Both the position numbers and the translations under genes were made by a program. Source: Athripsodes cinereus (Eukaryota; Arthropoda; Insecta; Trichoptera; Leptoceridae). Taken from it: a stretch of 64,000 bases of DNA. The notes below the pieces were generated by a model. It was not told the origin of the DNA. It was given only the letters and a program-made list of their open reading frames with translations, and ran no database searches. This document shows, one piece after another, positions 45,366 through 56,197 of the stretch (position 1 is its first letter; every line of letters begins with the position of its first letter). The DNA lies in contig OX388313.1 in NCBI GenBank assembly GCA_947579605.1, positions 30,135,214 to 30,199,213 on the forward strand, written 5' to 3'.

Positions 45366-48300
45366 ATGGCGCCATCACTACGCTCTGGAGCGCGTGGTGA
45401 ACGGGATCGAGAGGCCGCACCGGATGCTGCTGCCTCCGAGCATATCCCTACGACGCCAGAACAGCCTTCCACTTCAGACACGGACCGCACTCACACAGAC
45501 GAGACGGCCCGACAACAGAGGAAGGACCTGGAGAAGGAGCTCGAGGAGCTCAAGAAGATGATGGACCAGATGAACAGAGCGATGCGGATCAAGGATGCGG
45601 CTTTGGCGGCCGCTCTCTCCGCGCAGAGTGATTACGCAGCGGGACCCAGCGTCGCGGCGCAGTGGACGTCGCCCGCACCACCCGTGCCTGCTGCGTCGAT
45701 ACTCGCAGTACCCACGCCGCAGTTCCCCGAGCCAGCCCGCCGACAAGAGGACGCAAGGGACAGACGGACTGCCGAGTGGGTCGACCAAACGACGGGCTCT
45801 GTCGCCCGTACCACAGAGGAGAGAAGAATGGAGGCCATGATCGCCAGGCAGCATTGCGACAAGGATCTGAAGAAGTACAAAGGAGATCCAATGGAGTGGG
45901 AGAATTTCCTGTTGCAGTACAGGGAGACTAGCCGGCTGCTATCTCTCACCCCAGCGGAGAACAGAACCAGATTGGCGAAGGCGCTAGAGGGTCCTGCCTA
46001 CCAACAAGTCCGGGACATGCTGATGAAAAATGATCCGGAAGAGATCATGGCCGAGCTGGAGAGGCGTTTTGGGCAGCCCAAACAGGTCGTAGCAGACATC
46101 CGAGAGAAGCTGCGACTTTGGCCGTCTCTGGAGAACGCCACGCTGGCGGGGATGTACGAGTTTGCGTCGCATCTCCGTGCCGCCTACACCATTCTTCGCG
46201 ATCATGCGGATCGCTACCTCGTGGATCCCGACTTCATGGAGGAGGTCGTGGAGAAGCTACCGCAATGGCAGGTTACCTTGTGGGTGAACCGTGTCATCTC
46301 CGCCCGAGAGGTGGAAAAAGTGCCAGTGGATTTTGAGTTTTTCATCAAGTTTTATAATGGACTATGTGATGGCATACAAGCTTCGTATGTTAAGCCAAAA
46401 CAAAAGGCACGAAGAGAAAAGGTGTTTGTGTGTGACGAATCGCCGGCAACAGAAGAGGTCGATGATGCGCCCAGCACAAGCCGGCAAGCACGGCTAACGG
46501 TCAGTGATCTGAAAAGTGTTAGTGGTTGCGCCTTTTGCAAGAAGGCGCACAAAAGTGTTAAGTGCCGGGCCTACTTAAAAATGTCGCTAGAAGATAAGTG
46601 GGCCGCAGTAAGAAAAATGAAACTGTGTTTTAAGTGTCTGGGGGGCGATCATGCGGCGCCCGCCTGTAGTGCGCGTACGTGTGGGGTGACGGACTGCAAT
46701 AAAAACCACCACAACACGTTGCATAGAGACGCAATAACAGTGGGGACAGTGACAAACACGTGGCGTGACGATTGCCCCGTGTTATTAAAAGTGTTGCCGG
46801 TGAAAATAAGTGGCCCTGCGGGGTGTGTGAGTGTGTACGCCCTCTTGGACGAGGGTTCTACTATAACACTAGTGGACGCAGCAGTGGCAGACGCTGTGGG
46901 AGTGACAGGCCGCAAGACGGGTCTGTCTATACACGGCGTACATGGCATGGCCATGTGTGAAGAGAACTCGAGAAGAGTCAAGCTCAAGATTAGCGGTGAG
47001 AGCGGAAAGAGATATGCGTTTTCCGGCAACACTGTAGGCGAGCTACAACTGCCTGAACAAAGAGTGGCTCGCTCAAGAGAGGAGCTACGTAATCCAGGAA
47101 AGGCGGTTACGCTTGTAAGGCCGAAGATTCTTATCGGCCAGGACAACGCGCGCCTGATAGTGGCAAGGAAGATACGTGAAAATGACGGGGACCCGATGAT
47201 AATGTCGCGCACAGCACTAGGATGGACAGTGCATGGCGGCATCAGAGATGAAGAGGGTCCTGCGTACACGTGCCACGTCATCCGGGATCAGGAGATCGCC
47301 GAACTAATCACCAAACACTTCGCCATAGACTCATTGGGAGTCACAGCCGCCACACGACCTCCAGCGGACCTTGAGAAGGCCGTGAACAAGATGAAGGAGA
47401 CAACCTCGCAGGGGGACGATGGTACGTGGACCACGGGCCTCTTGTGGGACGCTACGGCCCCTACACTTCCGAACAATAGAGACGGGGCCGTAGGGAGGTT
47501 GAACTCCCTCTTGAAGAAGCTCAAGAGGGACCCTTCCCTCCACAAGGCGTACCGCGAGAAAATAGAAGATCTTCTCGCGAAAGGGTACGCCGAACGCGTC
47601 GATGTGGACGCACTACGTGACTACCACCCGAGGCGGTGGTACCTCCCGCACTTCGCCGTGGTGAATCCACGGAAGCCGACGAAGTTGCGGGTGGTGTTCG
47701 ATGCAGCTTGCAGATACCGTGGAGTATCATTGAACGACCGTCTGATGACGGGGCCAGATATGCTGTCATCGTTACTCGGTAACATCTTACGATTCAGGGA
47801 GGGCCCGATTGGCCTCACAGCTGATATCAAGGAGATGTTCTTGAGGGTAAAGATCATCGAGGAAGACAGAGAATCGCAACTTTTCCTCTGGGAGGAAAAG
47901 GGAGAGATAGTCACTCTGCGACTCTCCTCAATGATGTTCGGAGCTAAGTGTTCCCCGGCTAGCGCGCAGTATGTGCGCAACAAGATCGCGGAGTCCCAGG
48001 AAGCGATCTACCCGGAGGCAGCCGAAGCCGTCGTTAGCAAATTCTACATGGACGACTATCTAGACGCCGCTGAGTCAGAAGAAGAAGCCGTTCGACTGGT
48101 GGAAGGAGTAACGAGAGTGTTGGCCTCCGGTAATATGGAAGTCACCAATTGGGCATCAAACAAGCCCGCGGTGCTAGGGCCCGCCGCAGTAGAGACCTCA
48201 AGAGAGGTCGAGATAGCGCCGGACCAGGCCGAACGCGTATTGGGGGTCAGATGGAGCCCTCAAGAAGACGTGTTCCGCTACACGCTGACAGAGACGGCCG

Positions 48301-50597
48301 AGTGGGCAGTGCAGTGGCCAACAAAGAGACAGCTACTGAGCGCTGTAATGAAAATATTCGACCCACTCGGCTTCATTGCGTGCATACTCATCCGGGCCAA
48401 GATCCTCCTGCAAGAGGTATGGAGGTCAAGTGTTGCCTGGGACGAGGAAATAGAGCCACGCCACGCAGAGAAGTGGCGAGATTGGCTGGAACTGATAGCG
48501 CAGTGTGACTGCGCAATCCCGCGATGCTGCCGCCTGAAGAAGAATACGCCAGCGACCGTACATATCTTCGGGGATGCATCGGAAGCGGCCATGTGTGTGG
48601 TCGCGTACATCGAAGAAGAGGGTCGGGTGGCTTTCCTGGGAAGCAAAGGGAAAGTGGCACCCCTCAAGCCTCTCTCAGTGCCGAGGCTAGAGTTACAAGC
48701 CGCGTTGATGGCAGCCAGACTCTGGGCGACCCTCAAGAGAGAAATGCGAGGACGAGTCAATCGGGTTGTGATATGGACCGATTCAACGACCGTCTTGCAG
48801 TGGATAACATCGGATCCCCGCAGCTACCACACATTTGTGGCAAATAGGCTGGGTGAAATAGACGAACTCACCCAGCCGAGTGACTGGCGGTGGGTGCCGA
48901 CCGCAATGAACCCCGCGGACATTGGAACGCGGGATATCGGAACGCCGGACCTAGGCCCTGACAGCCTATGGTTCAGAGGCCCGGCGTTCCTCCGGGAATC
49001 GGAAGAAGAGTGGCCGCAGCGCCAGAGGCCGACTAGTGAGTGCCCCATAGAGAGACGGGACTTCAGCGGTGCTACGGCTGCATGCACACTACACAGAAGA
49101 AACGAAGCGCTCCCGGAAACCAAGAGATTTTCGTCGTGGGAGCGGCTGGTGCGGACAACTGCGTATGTTAGAAGATTCGCTGACAATTGTCGACGCATCG
49201 GCCACAGAGGGGCCTTGAGGGTCCCGGAACTGCGTAAGGCCGAAGATGCCTTACTAAGACAGGATCAGAGCGATTCGTTCGCCCAAGAGATAGCCGCGCT
49301 GCGCAACAAGAACACAGTGGCGGCGGGCAGCCGACTTGCTGCATGGAACCCCACGATAAGAGAAGACGGGATACTTGTGTCGGATTCCCGCCTTAGAAAC
49401 GTGGAAGGCGCAGGGGGGGAGTACTCAAGACCTCCCCTGCTAGACGGTGAAAGCGAGTACGCTACGTTGCTGCTGAAGCATATTCACCGTATCTCCGGCC
49501 ATCAGAGCGCCGAGAAGTTGGTAGCAGACGTCCGCCGAGATTATGCGGTCCTCCGGCTACGAACAAAGGCACGCAAGATAGTGTATCAGTGCCAACATTG
49601 TCGGGTGTTGAGAAGCAAACCCGCGCAGCCCCTGATGGGGCCACTACCACAGGGTAGACTCGCCTATCGTCTCCGGCCCTTCACCCACTGTGGGGTAGAC
49701 TTTTTTGGGCCGGTGGACGTGGTGATAGGCAGAAGAAAGGAGAAGAGGTACGGTGCCTTGTTTACATGTTTGACAACAAGGGCCGTACACCTGGAATTGG
49801 CACATTCCCTGAGCTCCGATTCCTTCATCATGGCGCTGCAGAGGATGTCTGCGAGGAGAGGAAGTCCCAGTACACTCTACTCGGATAATGGGACGAACTT
49901 CCGAGGCGCACACCGGGAGCTAAATGCAGCACTGAGAGAGCTGCGAGAAGACCCGCGAGTACAAGAAGAGATGACCGTCCAGAGAATTGAGTGGCGGTTC
50001 ATCCCACCGAACACACCCCACATGGGGGGAGCCTGGGAGCGTCTGGTGCGCTCCGTGAAGAAGGCGCTCGACTCGACGTTAAAGAGTCGAGCGTTGAAGG
50101 AAGAGACCCTGCTGACGGCACTGGCCGAGGCTGAGCACTCAGTAAACAGCAGGCCGCTGACACATGTAAGCGTCAGCCCGGTCGACGAGGCGCCGCTCAC
50201 GCCAAACCATTTCCTGTTGGGAACGGCGAGCGGGCGGCCTCTGTTGACATGTTATCCGGAAGGAGCTGAAGAAACAAGCATGCGCAAGCAGTGGCGCATC
50301 GCCCAGGTGCTAGCCGATTCATTCTGGCGGAGATGGCTGAGAGAGTACGTGCCTACCTTGGCCCAGCGTCAGAAGTGGAGAGTGCCTGCCGAACCGCTGA
50401 AGGTGGGCGAGCTAGTCATAGTAGCGGATCCCTCTCAACCCCGAAATCAATGGCCGAGAGGGAGGATCACCGAGGTGTTCCAGAGCGCGGATGGGCAGGT
50501 CAGAGCCGCCCACGTCCGCACGAAGCATGGAGAATACAGACGCCCGGCATCGAAGTTACTCAAACTCCACGTCTCGGACGGCGAGTTCAAGGATTAA
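45366..50597 (+). CDS. gag-pol: BEL/Pao Gag-Pol polyprotein, 1743 aa
   Basis: One intact frame whose ATG is 54 bp after the 5' LTR. Domains in order: a Lys/Glu-rich coiled-coil-like stretch (~50-75); DUF1759-type Gag (~150-345); zinc knuckle C421-C424-H429-C434, preceded by a Cys cluster from ~388; aspartic protease with LLDEGST (D495); reverse transcriptase with D820 in ADIKEMF and YMDD at 894-897; the Pao-type domain from ~990; RNase H with D1070, E1109, D1139 and D1185; integrase zinc finger H1374-H1379-C1409-C1412; integrase core D1445, D1507, E1558; and a DUF5641-like C-terminus (~1630-1735). The fusion of Gag and Pol in one frame and this domain set define BEL/Pao. No envelope-like frame follows. 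The product would form particles, copy the RNA and integrate it. All catalytic residues I looked for are present. YMDD rather than YVDD is a minor variation. Confidence 0.97.
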   Translation: MAPSLRSGARGERDREAAPDAAASEHIPTTPEQPSTSDTDRTHTDETARQQRKDLEKELEELKKMMDQMNRAMRIKDAALAAALSAQSDYAAGPSVAAQWTSPAPPVPAASILAVPTPQFPEPARRQEDARDRRTAEWVDQTTGSVARTTEERRMEAMIARQHCDKDLKKYKGDPMEWENFLLQYRETSRLLSLTPAENRTRLAKALEGPAYQQVRDMLMKNDPEEIMAELERRFGQPKQVVADIREKLRLWPSLENATLAGMYEFASHLRAAYTILRDHADRYLVDPDFMEEVVEKLPQWQVTLWVNRVISAREVEKVPVDFEFFIKFYNGLCDGIQASYVKPKQKARREKVFVCDESPATEEVDDAPSTSRQARLTVSDLKSVSGCAFCKKAHKSVKCRAYLKMSLEDKWAAVRKMKLCFKCLGGDHAAPACSARTCGVTDCNKNHHNTLHRDAITVGTVTNTWRDDCPVLLKVLPVKISGPAGCVSVYALLDEGSTITLVDAAVADAVGVTGRKTGLSIHGVHGMAMCEENSRRVKLKISGESGKRYAFSGNTVGELQLPEQRVARSREELRNPGKAVTLVRPKILIGQDNARLIVARKIRENDGDPMIMSRTALGWTVHGGIRDEEGPAYTCHVIRDQEIAELITKHFAIDSLGVTAATRPPADLEKAVNKMKETTSQGDDGTWTTGLLWDATAPTLPNNRDGAVGRLNSLLKKLKRDPSLHKAYREKIEDLLAKGYAERVDVDALRDYHPRRWYLPHFAVVNPRKPTKLRVVFDAACRYRGVSLNDRLMTGPDMLSSLLGNILRFREGPIGLTADIKEMFLRVKIIEEDRESQLFLWEEKGEIVTLRLSSMMFGAKCSPASAQYVRNKIAESQEAIYPEAAEAVVSKFYMDDYLDAAESEEEAVRLVEGVTRVLASGNMEVTNWASNKPAVLGPAAVETSREVEIAPDQAERVLGVRWSPQEDVFRYTLTETAEWAVQWPTKRQLLSAVMKIFDPLGFIACILIRAKILLQEVWRSSVAWDEEIEPRHAEKWRDWLELIAQCDCAIPRCCRLKKNTPATVHIFGDASEAAMCVVAYIEEEGRVAFLGSKGKVAPLKPLSVPRLELQAALMAARLWATLKREMRGRVNRVVIWTDSTTVLQWITSDPRSYHTFVANRLGEIDELTQPSDWRWVPTAMNPADIGTRDIGTPDLGPDSLWFRGPAFLRESEEEWPQRQRPTSECPIERRDFSGATAACTLHRRNEALPETKRFSSWERLVRTTAYVRRFADNCRRIGHRGALRVPELRKAEDALLRQDQSDSFAQEIAALRNKNTVAAGSRLAAWNPTIREDGILVSDSRLRNVEGAGGEYSRPPLLDGESEYATLLLKHIHRISGHQSAEKLVADVRRDYAVLRLRTKARKIVYQCQHCRVLRSKPAQPLMGPLPQGRLAYRLRPFTHCGVDFFGPVDVVIGRRKEKRYGALFTCLTTRAVHLELAHSLSSDSFIMALQRMSARRGSPSTLYSDNGTNFRGAHRELNAALRELREDPRVQEEMTVQRIEWRFIPPNTPHMGGAWERLVRSVKKALDSTLKSRALKEETLLTALAEAEHSVNSRPLTHVSVSPVDEAPLTPNHFLLGTASGRPLLTCYPEGAEETSMRKQWRIAQVLADSFWRRWLREYVPTLAQRQKWRVPAEPLKVGELVIVADPSQPRNQWPRGRITEVFQSADGQVRAAHVRTKHGEYRRPASKLLKLHVSDGEFKD

Positions 50598-50615
50598 GGG
50601 TGAGGAAAGCCTCAC

Positions 50616-50623
50616 GGGGGGAG
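50616..50623 (+). other. Polypurine tract
   Basis: GGGGGGAG directly abuts the 3' LTR and lies 18 bp after the stop codon. It is the expected plus-strand primer site. Confidence 0.9.
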
Positions 50624-52067
50624 TGTATCGAACGTAGCTCCCCTCGACGTGTGTGTACCTAGCACTGGCTGGGTAGCGCGCGTCCCCTACCTACAAATCA
50701 TGCGATACAGTGGTATCGACGGCCGGCGAGCCGCAAAATTGGGAAAAAACTGATTAATTCGAATATTGAGATTAGAATCATGTGTGTTATATCACTAGAA
50801 AGCTCTCTCGATTCTGCGTATAATGGTACCAGGGTCGAGGAGATGAGATGTCTGTAACAAGAGTTACAGAATTTAAAGTGTTTTTCCTAATTTTGCGGCT
50901 CCGAGTGTGTGTGCATGACACGCGCTTGCATACACAGCCGGCCAGTGTAGCCTCGCGTACACCACAGCATCGCTGTACCGAGACGCGAGCCTACACACTG
51001 TGTTGTTATTTAATAATGTTGTATGGTTGTTAAGATAATAATGCAAAGACTGTGTGTCTAACCAAATTGTGAATATATATGTTTATTGTATAATGTGTGT
51101 AAATATATATAGTAAAATAGTCAACGCGACGAGATGTCGTCATACTGTTGATATTGTTAATAAATGTAATAGTATAAGGCATTTTGCGATATTGTAATTT
51201 CTTGTAATGATGTACAAATGATGTAAAATGTAAATATATTATGTTTAATAAAGAAAGACGACTACTGAGTCGGTCCCCGAGCGGCACGCGGTGTGTTGGG
51301 TTGAGAACGCATGACACACCGTGTTGCATAGAACGCACGGTATACCGCCCAGGTTGAGGTGCCCGATGAGACGGGACTCGCCGGTCGGGCGGTGTATATA
51401 AGGGGATGCGATTCAGTAGCGCGTCACTCACTGCTGAGCTGTTGTACGATAAGGATATACGTGTTTTCTTTCTACCACCCTGCCACTACCTTGCTTTCTA
51501 TTGGACTTCGTTTGACTGTTGGACTGACCGGACTGGACATTGGATACTCTTGCTGACCACGACCATTGGAACGGATTTGGACTTTCTCTGGCATACACGA
51601 AGCAAGCATCTCCTCTGCACCGACGAAGCTCCCGACGTAGATTCGCATTGTGGTGGCTACCTACTCAACGCTTCACTCGATACGCCGCCGTATACCTATT
51701 TGGACACTCAAGATAGCCGGTGCACCATTGGTTCATTGCCCGTGGTGTGTGCGCTTGCGAGTGTGTCATTGTGGTGTACCTAGGTGTTGACGGAGAAGCC
51801 GCGAGCAGTGTGGGTCTCTGCAGGTGGTCTATTAGGCAGCCTTCCGACGTGCTTTGGCGGTGTAAGCTGAGTGTCTTCACCCATCGACGTACCGGCTGCC
51901 GACGATCTGATTGATCGACGTTACCCGCATGGTAACACTACCACCATCTTCATCGGTGGTTACAAGCAGCGTGGGAGCCAGCAAACCCCCACTCACCCCG
52001 ACTCCAGTCCACCTTGGAGATACAGTCTATGTACGACGCGTACTAGGGAGTCAAGTAGTACCGTACA
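50624..52067 (+). repeat. BEL 3' LTR
   Basis: Starts TGTATCGAACG and ends ACCGTACA; same length and sequence as the 5' LTR by eye. The TATA/Inr pair falls at 51395-51428 and could drive transcription into the downstream LINE. Confidence 0.97.
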
Positions 52068-52072
52068 ACTCT
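52068..52072. repeat. BEL target-site duplication, right
   Basis: ACTCT, matching 43863-43867. Confidence 0.95.
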
Positions 52073-55000
52073 TATGGATCTAATTTTATCACCTATCATT
52101 CAATTCGTCATTAGCATAATACGATTACTTTTATGTCACATCTCGCGCTACCATGACCTTGCGTTACACCAGAGATGAGCTCCTTTCACTCAGTGTCTTT
52201 GACAAGTCTTCTTGCGACATACATCTCTCACTACCTGTCCATCTGTTAAGATCTCATCGTCCTTCAACTTATGTTAAACGCCACCGCGGCTGCAGGGCCG
52301 GCTCACATGTGAAACGAAACAAAACTACCAGTAGACATACAGCTTCATCAGTCACTTTCAGAATTGGCCATTGGAATGCCAGGTCCATCACAAATAAGGT
52401 CGAGAGCATTCATGATCTGTTCACTGGACATGACTTGCACTTCCTAACACTAAACGAAACATGGCACGACAGTTCGGAGTCGATTGCAATCAAAACTCTC
52501 CGCAATCATGGATATACAGTATTGGACAAGGCCAGACCCCGCAACCCAGAATCTGATCGCTCACTGAAAACCAACCATGGCGGAGTTGCCATCGTCTGTA
52601 AACCAGAATTACGCATATCCAATATAGCCTCCTTTGGAACATTCAGTACTTTTGAGTATGTTGGCTGCAAGCTAACTCTCGACGGTACATCATTCATAAT
52701 TCTCACCATATACAGACCCGGTACTTGCTCACCCACGTCTGACTTTTTTACCGAGGTCACTACCATCCTGAACCTCACATCTCGTTTTGCAATACCAGTC
52801 ATACTGACGGGAGATTTTAACATCCACGTAGAAAAACAGAACGACGTCCACGCAAAGAAATTTGTTAAATTACTGGAGGATCACGGCCTCACACAGAATA
52901 TTACATCTTCTACCCACGATGCCGGAGGAATCCTCGACTTACTGATCACACGCACGGACTTTGTTCCGTCATCAACCGCAGTCCTTGATGTGGGACTCTC
53001 GGACCATCGACTTCTTGTCTCAGGGTTTCATGTCACTATTCCACCGCCTCTCTATACAACTATCACCTCAAGACAATGGCAAGATCTTTGTCCTGATGCA
53101 TTCCGAACTCGCTTGCAGAGCTCGGTATTATGTTCTGATGTCATTCATGCCAACGACGACATAGATAACCTTGTAGAACAGTATAACTCTACGCTTCATG
53201 ACATCTTGAATGAACTTGCACCATTTACATCAAAAACTGTCAGAGTTCATAACCCTCGACAGCTGTGGTTCAACTCTGAGTGTAGAGCTGAAAAGGCCAA
53301 AGTCCGCAAGCTTGAAAGAGTCTATAGGCGTCAAAGAACACCTGAGTCTAGGAGCACCTGGACCTCCGCCCAAAGGACATACCGAAAACTCATCGAGGAA
53401 GTGAAGTCTAGGTTCTGGAGAGAGCGAATAAACATCAACAAAGATAATCCAAGGAAGCTTTGGCAAGACCTACAAGGAATCATGGAGACGGAAAAATCTA
53501 CGACGCCTACAAACTTGAGAGCTGATCAGTTTAAGACTGCATTCCAGACGAAGCTCGACGAGATTTCTGCATCCCTTCCAAAGCACAACACCGTGGTCAC
53601 ACTTCCAACAACGTGCTCCAATAATCTAAGTACTTTCACACCTGCATCTGAAACAGAGCTCAGAAAAGCCATAGGAAATTCTCCCAACAAGCAATGTCAG
53701 CTTGATCCTGTACCCACACAATTGTTAAAGGAAAATCTTGACCTCCTCTTGCCACTAATTTTACGTATATTCAATCTTTCTTTGACGCGCGGAACTGTGC
53801 CGTCACTTTGGAAAGTGTCGCATGTCATTCCTTTACTCAAAAAAAGAACACTTGATGCCGACGACGCAACCAACTACCGACCAATCTCTAATCTTCCATT
53901 TCTATCCAAGGTGCTTGAGCGAGTCATAGCGTCCCAGCTTACAGCCTACCTTGAGAGTAACGATTTGTATCAAAAGCACCAATTCGCATACAGAAAACAC
54001 CACTCCACCGAATCCGCCCTCACAAGACTGACATCTGACTTGATTGCGGGCGTTGCATCAGGAAACATCGGTCTGGTAACGGTCCTTGACATGAGCGCCG
54101 CCTTCGACACCGTAGAACATGAAATGCTCCTTCAATGTCTGGAGATCGAATACAATCTTAACGGCACCGTCTTAGAATGGCTACGCTCCTACCTGACCAA
54201 TAGAAGGTGGTCTGTAAGAGTCGAATCTGGCTCAACTGATGAAGATATCGTAACTCAAGGAGTTCCACAAGGATCGGTTTCTGGGTCCAGTACTTTTCAT
54301 ATTATACATAGGATGCATTGATCGCCTGCTGGAAGAGTGTGGCCTGCGAAACTATGCATACGCTGACGATCGTGTCCTCGTAGGCTTCTGTAGCCCGGAT
54401 CAAAGAGACAACTTGGTAACTACCACTGTCCAGTGTGTGGCAAAACTCTCGAACTTAATGGCCCAGAGACGTCTTAAATTGAATCCAACTAAGACGGAAT
54501 TTATGTGGGTCGCCTCTCCTGGACGGCAACATCTCTTAGACACCAAACCGATCTCTGTCTCCGGCACTGATATAACACCATCGCGCACCATATCTGTTCT
54601 CGGCGTCCTACTGGATGGAGCACTCTCTATGGAGGCTCAAGTGTCAAAGACAGTGAGCACAGCTTTCTTTCATATTCGCCAACTGTACCTAGTATCAAGA
54701 CACTTATCTGTAGACGCGGTTAAGAGTCTAGTCGCCGCCTTCGTCGTCTCCCGTCTAGACTATTGTAACATCATATGTACAGGACTGCCCTAGATCCTTC
54801 TGAATCGTCTCCAAATGGCCTTTAATGCTGCTGCCAGGACCATCTATAGAGAGAACAAGCGCTGCCACATCACACCACTGCTTAAGGAGCTACACTGGCT
54901 TAGAGTCCCAGAGAGAGTAGAGTTCAAGCTGTGCCTCACGGTCCACAAAGCCTTGAACGGCACAGCACCTCTATGCCTCGCTGAGCTATGTCCCCTCGAC

Positions 55001-55285
55001 GAAACTCTGAGGCGACCACTGCGATCAGCTTCCACCGCTGTAAACAAACTTGTGGAGCCCAACAGGGCAAACACTTCCAAATTCGCAGAGAGGAGCTTTA
55101 GCGTTGCGGGGCCAACTGCCTGGAACCGATTACCAGCGGATTTAAGAAAGAACCAGCCCACTGCAACGTTCAGGAGTAAGCTGAAAACACTGCTTTTCAA
55201 GAAAAGTCATGGCGCCCTTGAGATGGTCACGGATCATTAAACGGCGCCAAATATAAATTGTCTTTATTATTATTATTATTATATT
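52073..55285 (+). mobile_element. L2-like LINE copy with (TTA)n tail
   Basis: The copy comprises a short 5' leader after the BEL element, the endonuclease-RT frame and a ~45-bp 3' UTR ending in a TTATTATTATTATTATTAT tail (55264-55283). The true 5' end is unknown, because part of it may lie left of the BEL element. The C-terminal strings and the TTA tail match the fragment at 40469-40822. Confidence 0.85.
52153..55240 (+). pseudogene. L2-clade LINE endonuclease-reverse transcriptase, broken twice
   Basis: The first part (722 codons, 52153-54321) begins with an apurinic endonuclease domain: N75 in GHWNARS, E102 in NETW, GDFN (D221, N223) and SDHRLL (D284, H285). The reverse transcriptase follows: NYRPISNLPFLSKVLERVI (~574), YRKHHSTESAL, LDMSAAFDTVEH (D646, D652) and GVPQGSV. 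There an extra T within 54278-54280 shifts the frame. The next frame continues LGPVLFILYIGCIDRLL and keeps YADD at 54359-54370. A TAG at 54791-54793 interrupts it, and reading resumes through RSFSVAGPTAWNRLPADLR and KTLLFKKS to the stop at 55240. HSTExAL, DLSAAFDT and FSVAGPxxWNxLP mark the L2/CR1 group. The damage is small, so this copy is fairly recent but not autonomous. Confidence 0.88.
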
Positions 55286-55497
55286 CCTATGCTTCTTTTG
55301 TCCTCCCACGGCCTCCATTCAAGATTTCTAGAAGTCCATCTGCAATCCTCTCGCCTTACCACATGACAAGTGCATTCCCATTTCAGCTTGGAGACTTTAT
55401 CAACAACGTCGACGACTTTTGTCATTTGTCGGATGGTTTCATTTCTTATTTTGTCTCTCAAGCTGATAACCAACATTTGCCTTTCAATGGCATCCAT
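55279..55497 (-). pseudogene. LINE RT fragment (right flank of the nest)
   Basis: The minus-strand frame reads MDAIERQMLVISLRDKIRNE, TIRQMTKVVDVVDKVSKLKW, CHVVRREDCRWTSRNLEWRP and WEDKRSIG, then stops at the LINE tail. These are the strings (MLGISLRDRIRN, KLKWxxAGHVxRRxDGRW, LEWRP) that precede GRPxxRWxDD in such proteins, which is what the fragment at 43601-43770 contains. Confidence 0.8.
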
Positions 55498-55510
55498 TTA
55501 TTAGTAAATT

Positions 55511-56197
55511 AAAATAAATAAAAAAATTGTTTCAATTATTCTAAATCAATTTTTAATAATGTCAATACTATTTATATATTTATCTGATTTGTATTATTTT
55601 TTCTTTGTTACAGGTATGATTACAACATATTAAAGAATGACTGATATTCCAACTTCCAACATTCCAAGAAAAGCCGTAAGTATATCAGCTATCTAGTGTC
55701 TGATGGCTATCCCGTTTAAAGTAAACTGTAACATAAAATATAATAATCCTTGTCTTTTTTTCGCTTTTCGACCATCCCTTTTGAAGTCCATATAAGCTCC
55801 ATCAATTTAGCAAAGCAATTCGTCGCCAATTAACGAAATTCCAAACATTTTGGTGTCATGGAACGGTGTACTGTGAAAGAGGGCTGTCTAGATTATGATC
55901 CCTGTCCCCTGAAGTATCTGGGTGTGAAGAAGAACGGAAAAAGACTTTTTTTGGTCTTTCTCACAACGTATATTTTTTAAATATTTTATTGTTCTTATAT
56001 GGCACAAAATGTTACAAATATATTACAAATATATTATTATACCTATAGATATAATATTATAATATTGTATAATTTTATAATATTATATATATAATAAAAA
56101 TGAACTTCCCAAAGTTGACACCGTTAAAATAGAATCACAAATATATTACATTAAATTTTCCCAGCAATCTCCCACTGACAGATTGAATAATTTGTTA
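55511..56197. other. Unassigned AT-rich stretch
   Basis: A pyrimidine tract ending TTACAG at about 55614 looks like a splice acceptor, but no coding exon can be supported after it. Confidence 0.35.

Larger units (their letters stand above)
43868..52067 (+). mobile_element. Complete BEL/Pao LTR retrotransposon (8200 bp)
   Basis: The element has two direct 1444-bp LTRs, a primer binding site, one gag-pol frame and a polypurine tract, and is bordered by the duplication ACTCT. The LTRs start TGTATCGAACG and end ACCGTACA, giving TGT...ACA inverted termini. I found no LTR differences and no disruption of the coding frame, so the insertion should be very young and possibly still mobile. It lies in the same orientation as, and 80 bp upstream of, the frame of an L2-like LINE. 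Its coding part is much richer in G+C than the surrounding DNA, as expected for a recent arrival. Confidence 0.97.

Noticed and set aside
45474..50200. Many minus-strand and off-frame openings over gag-pol
   Set aside because: Shadows of a GC-rich coding frame.
50598..50623. Envelope gene after pol (endogenous retrovirus)
   Set aside because: Only 26 bp separate the stop codon and the 3' LTR, so there is no room for env.
55600..55680. Host exon after a TTACAG acceptor
   Set aside because: No open frame with recognisable protein content and no donor that would confirm it.
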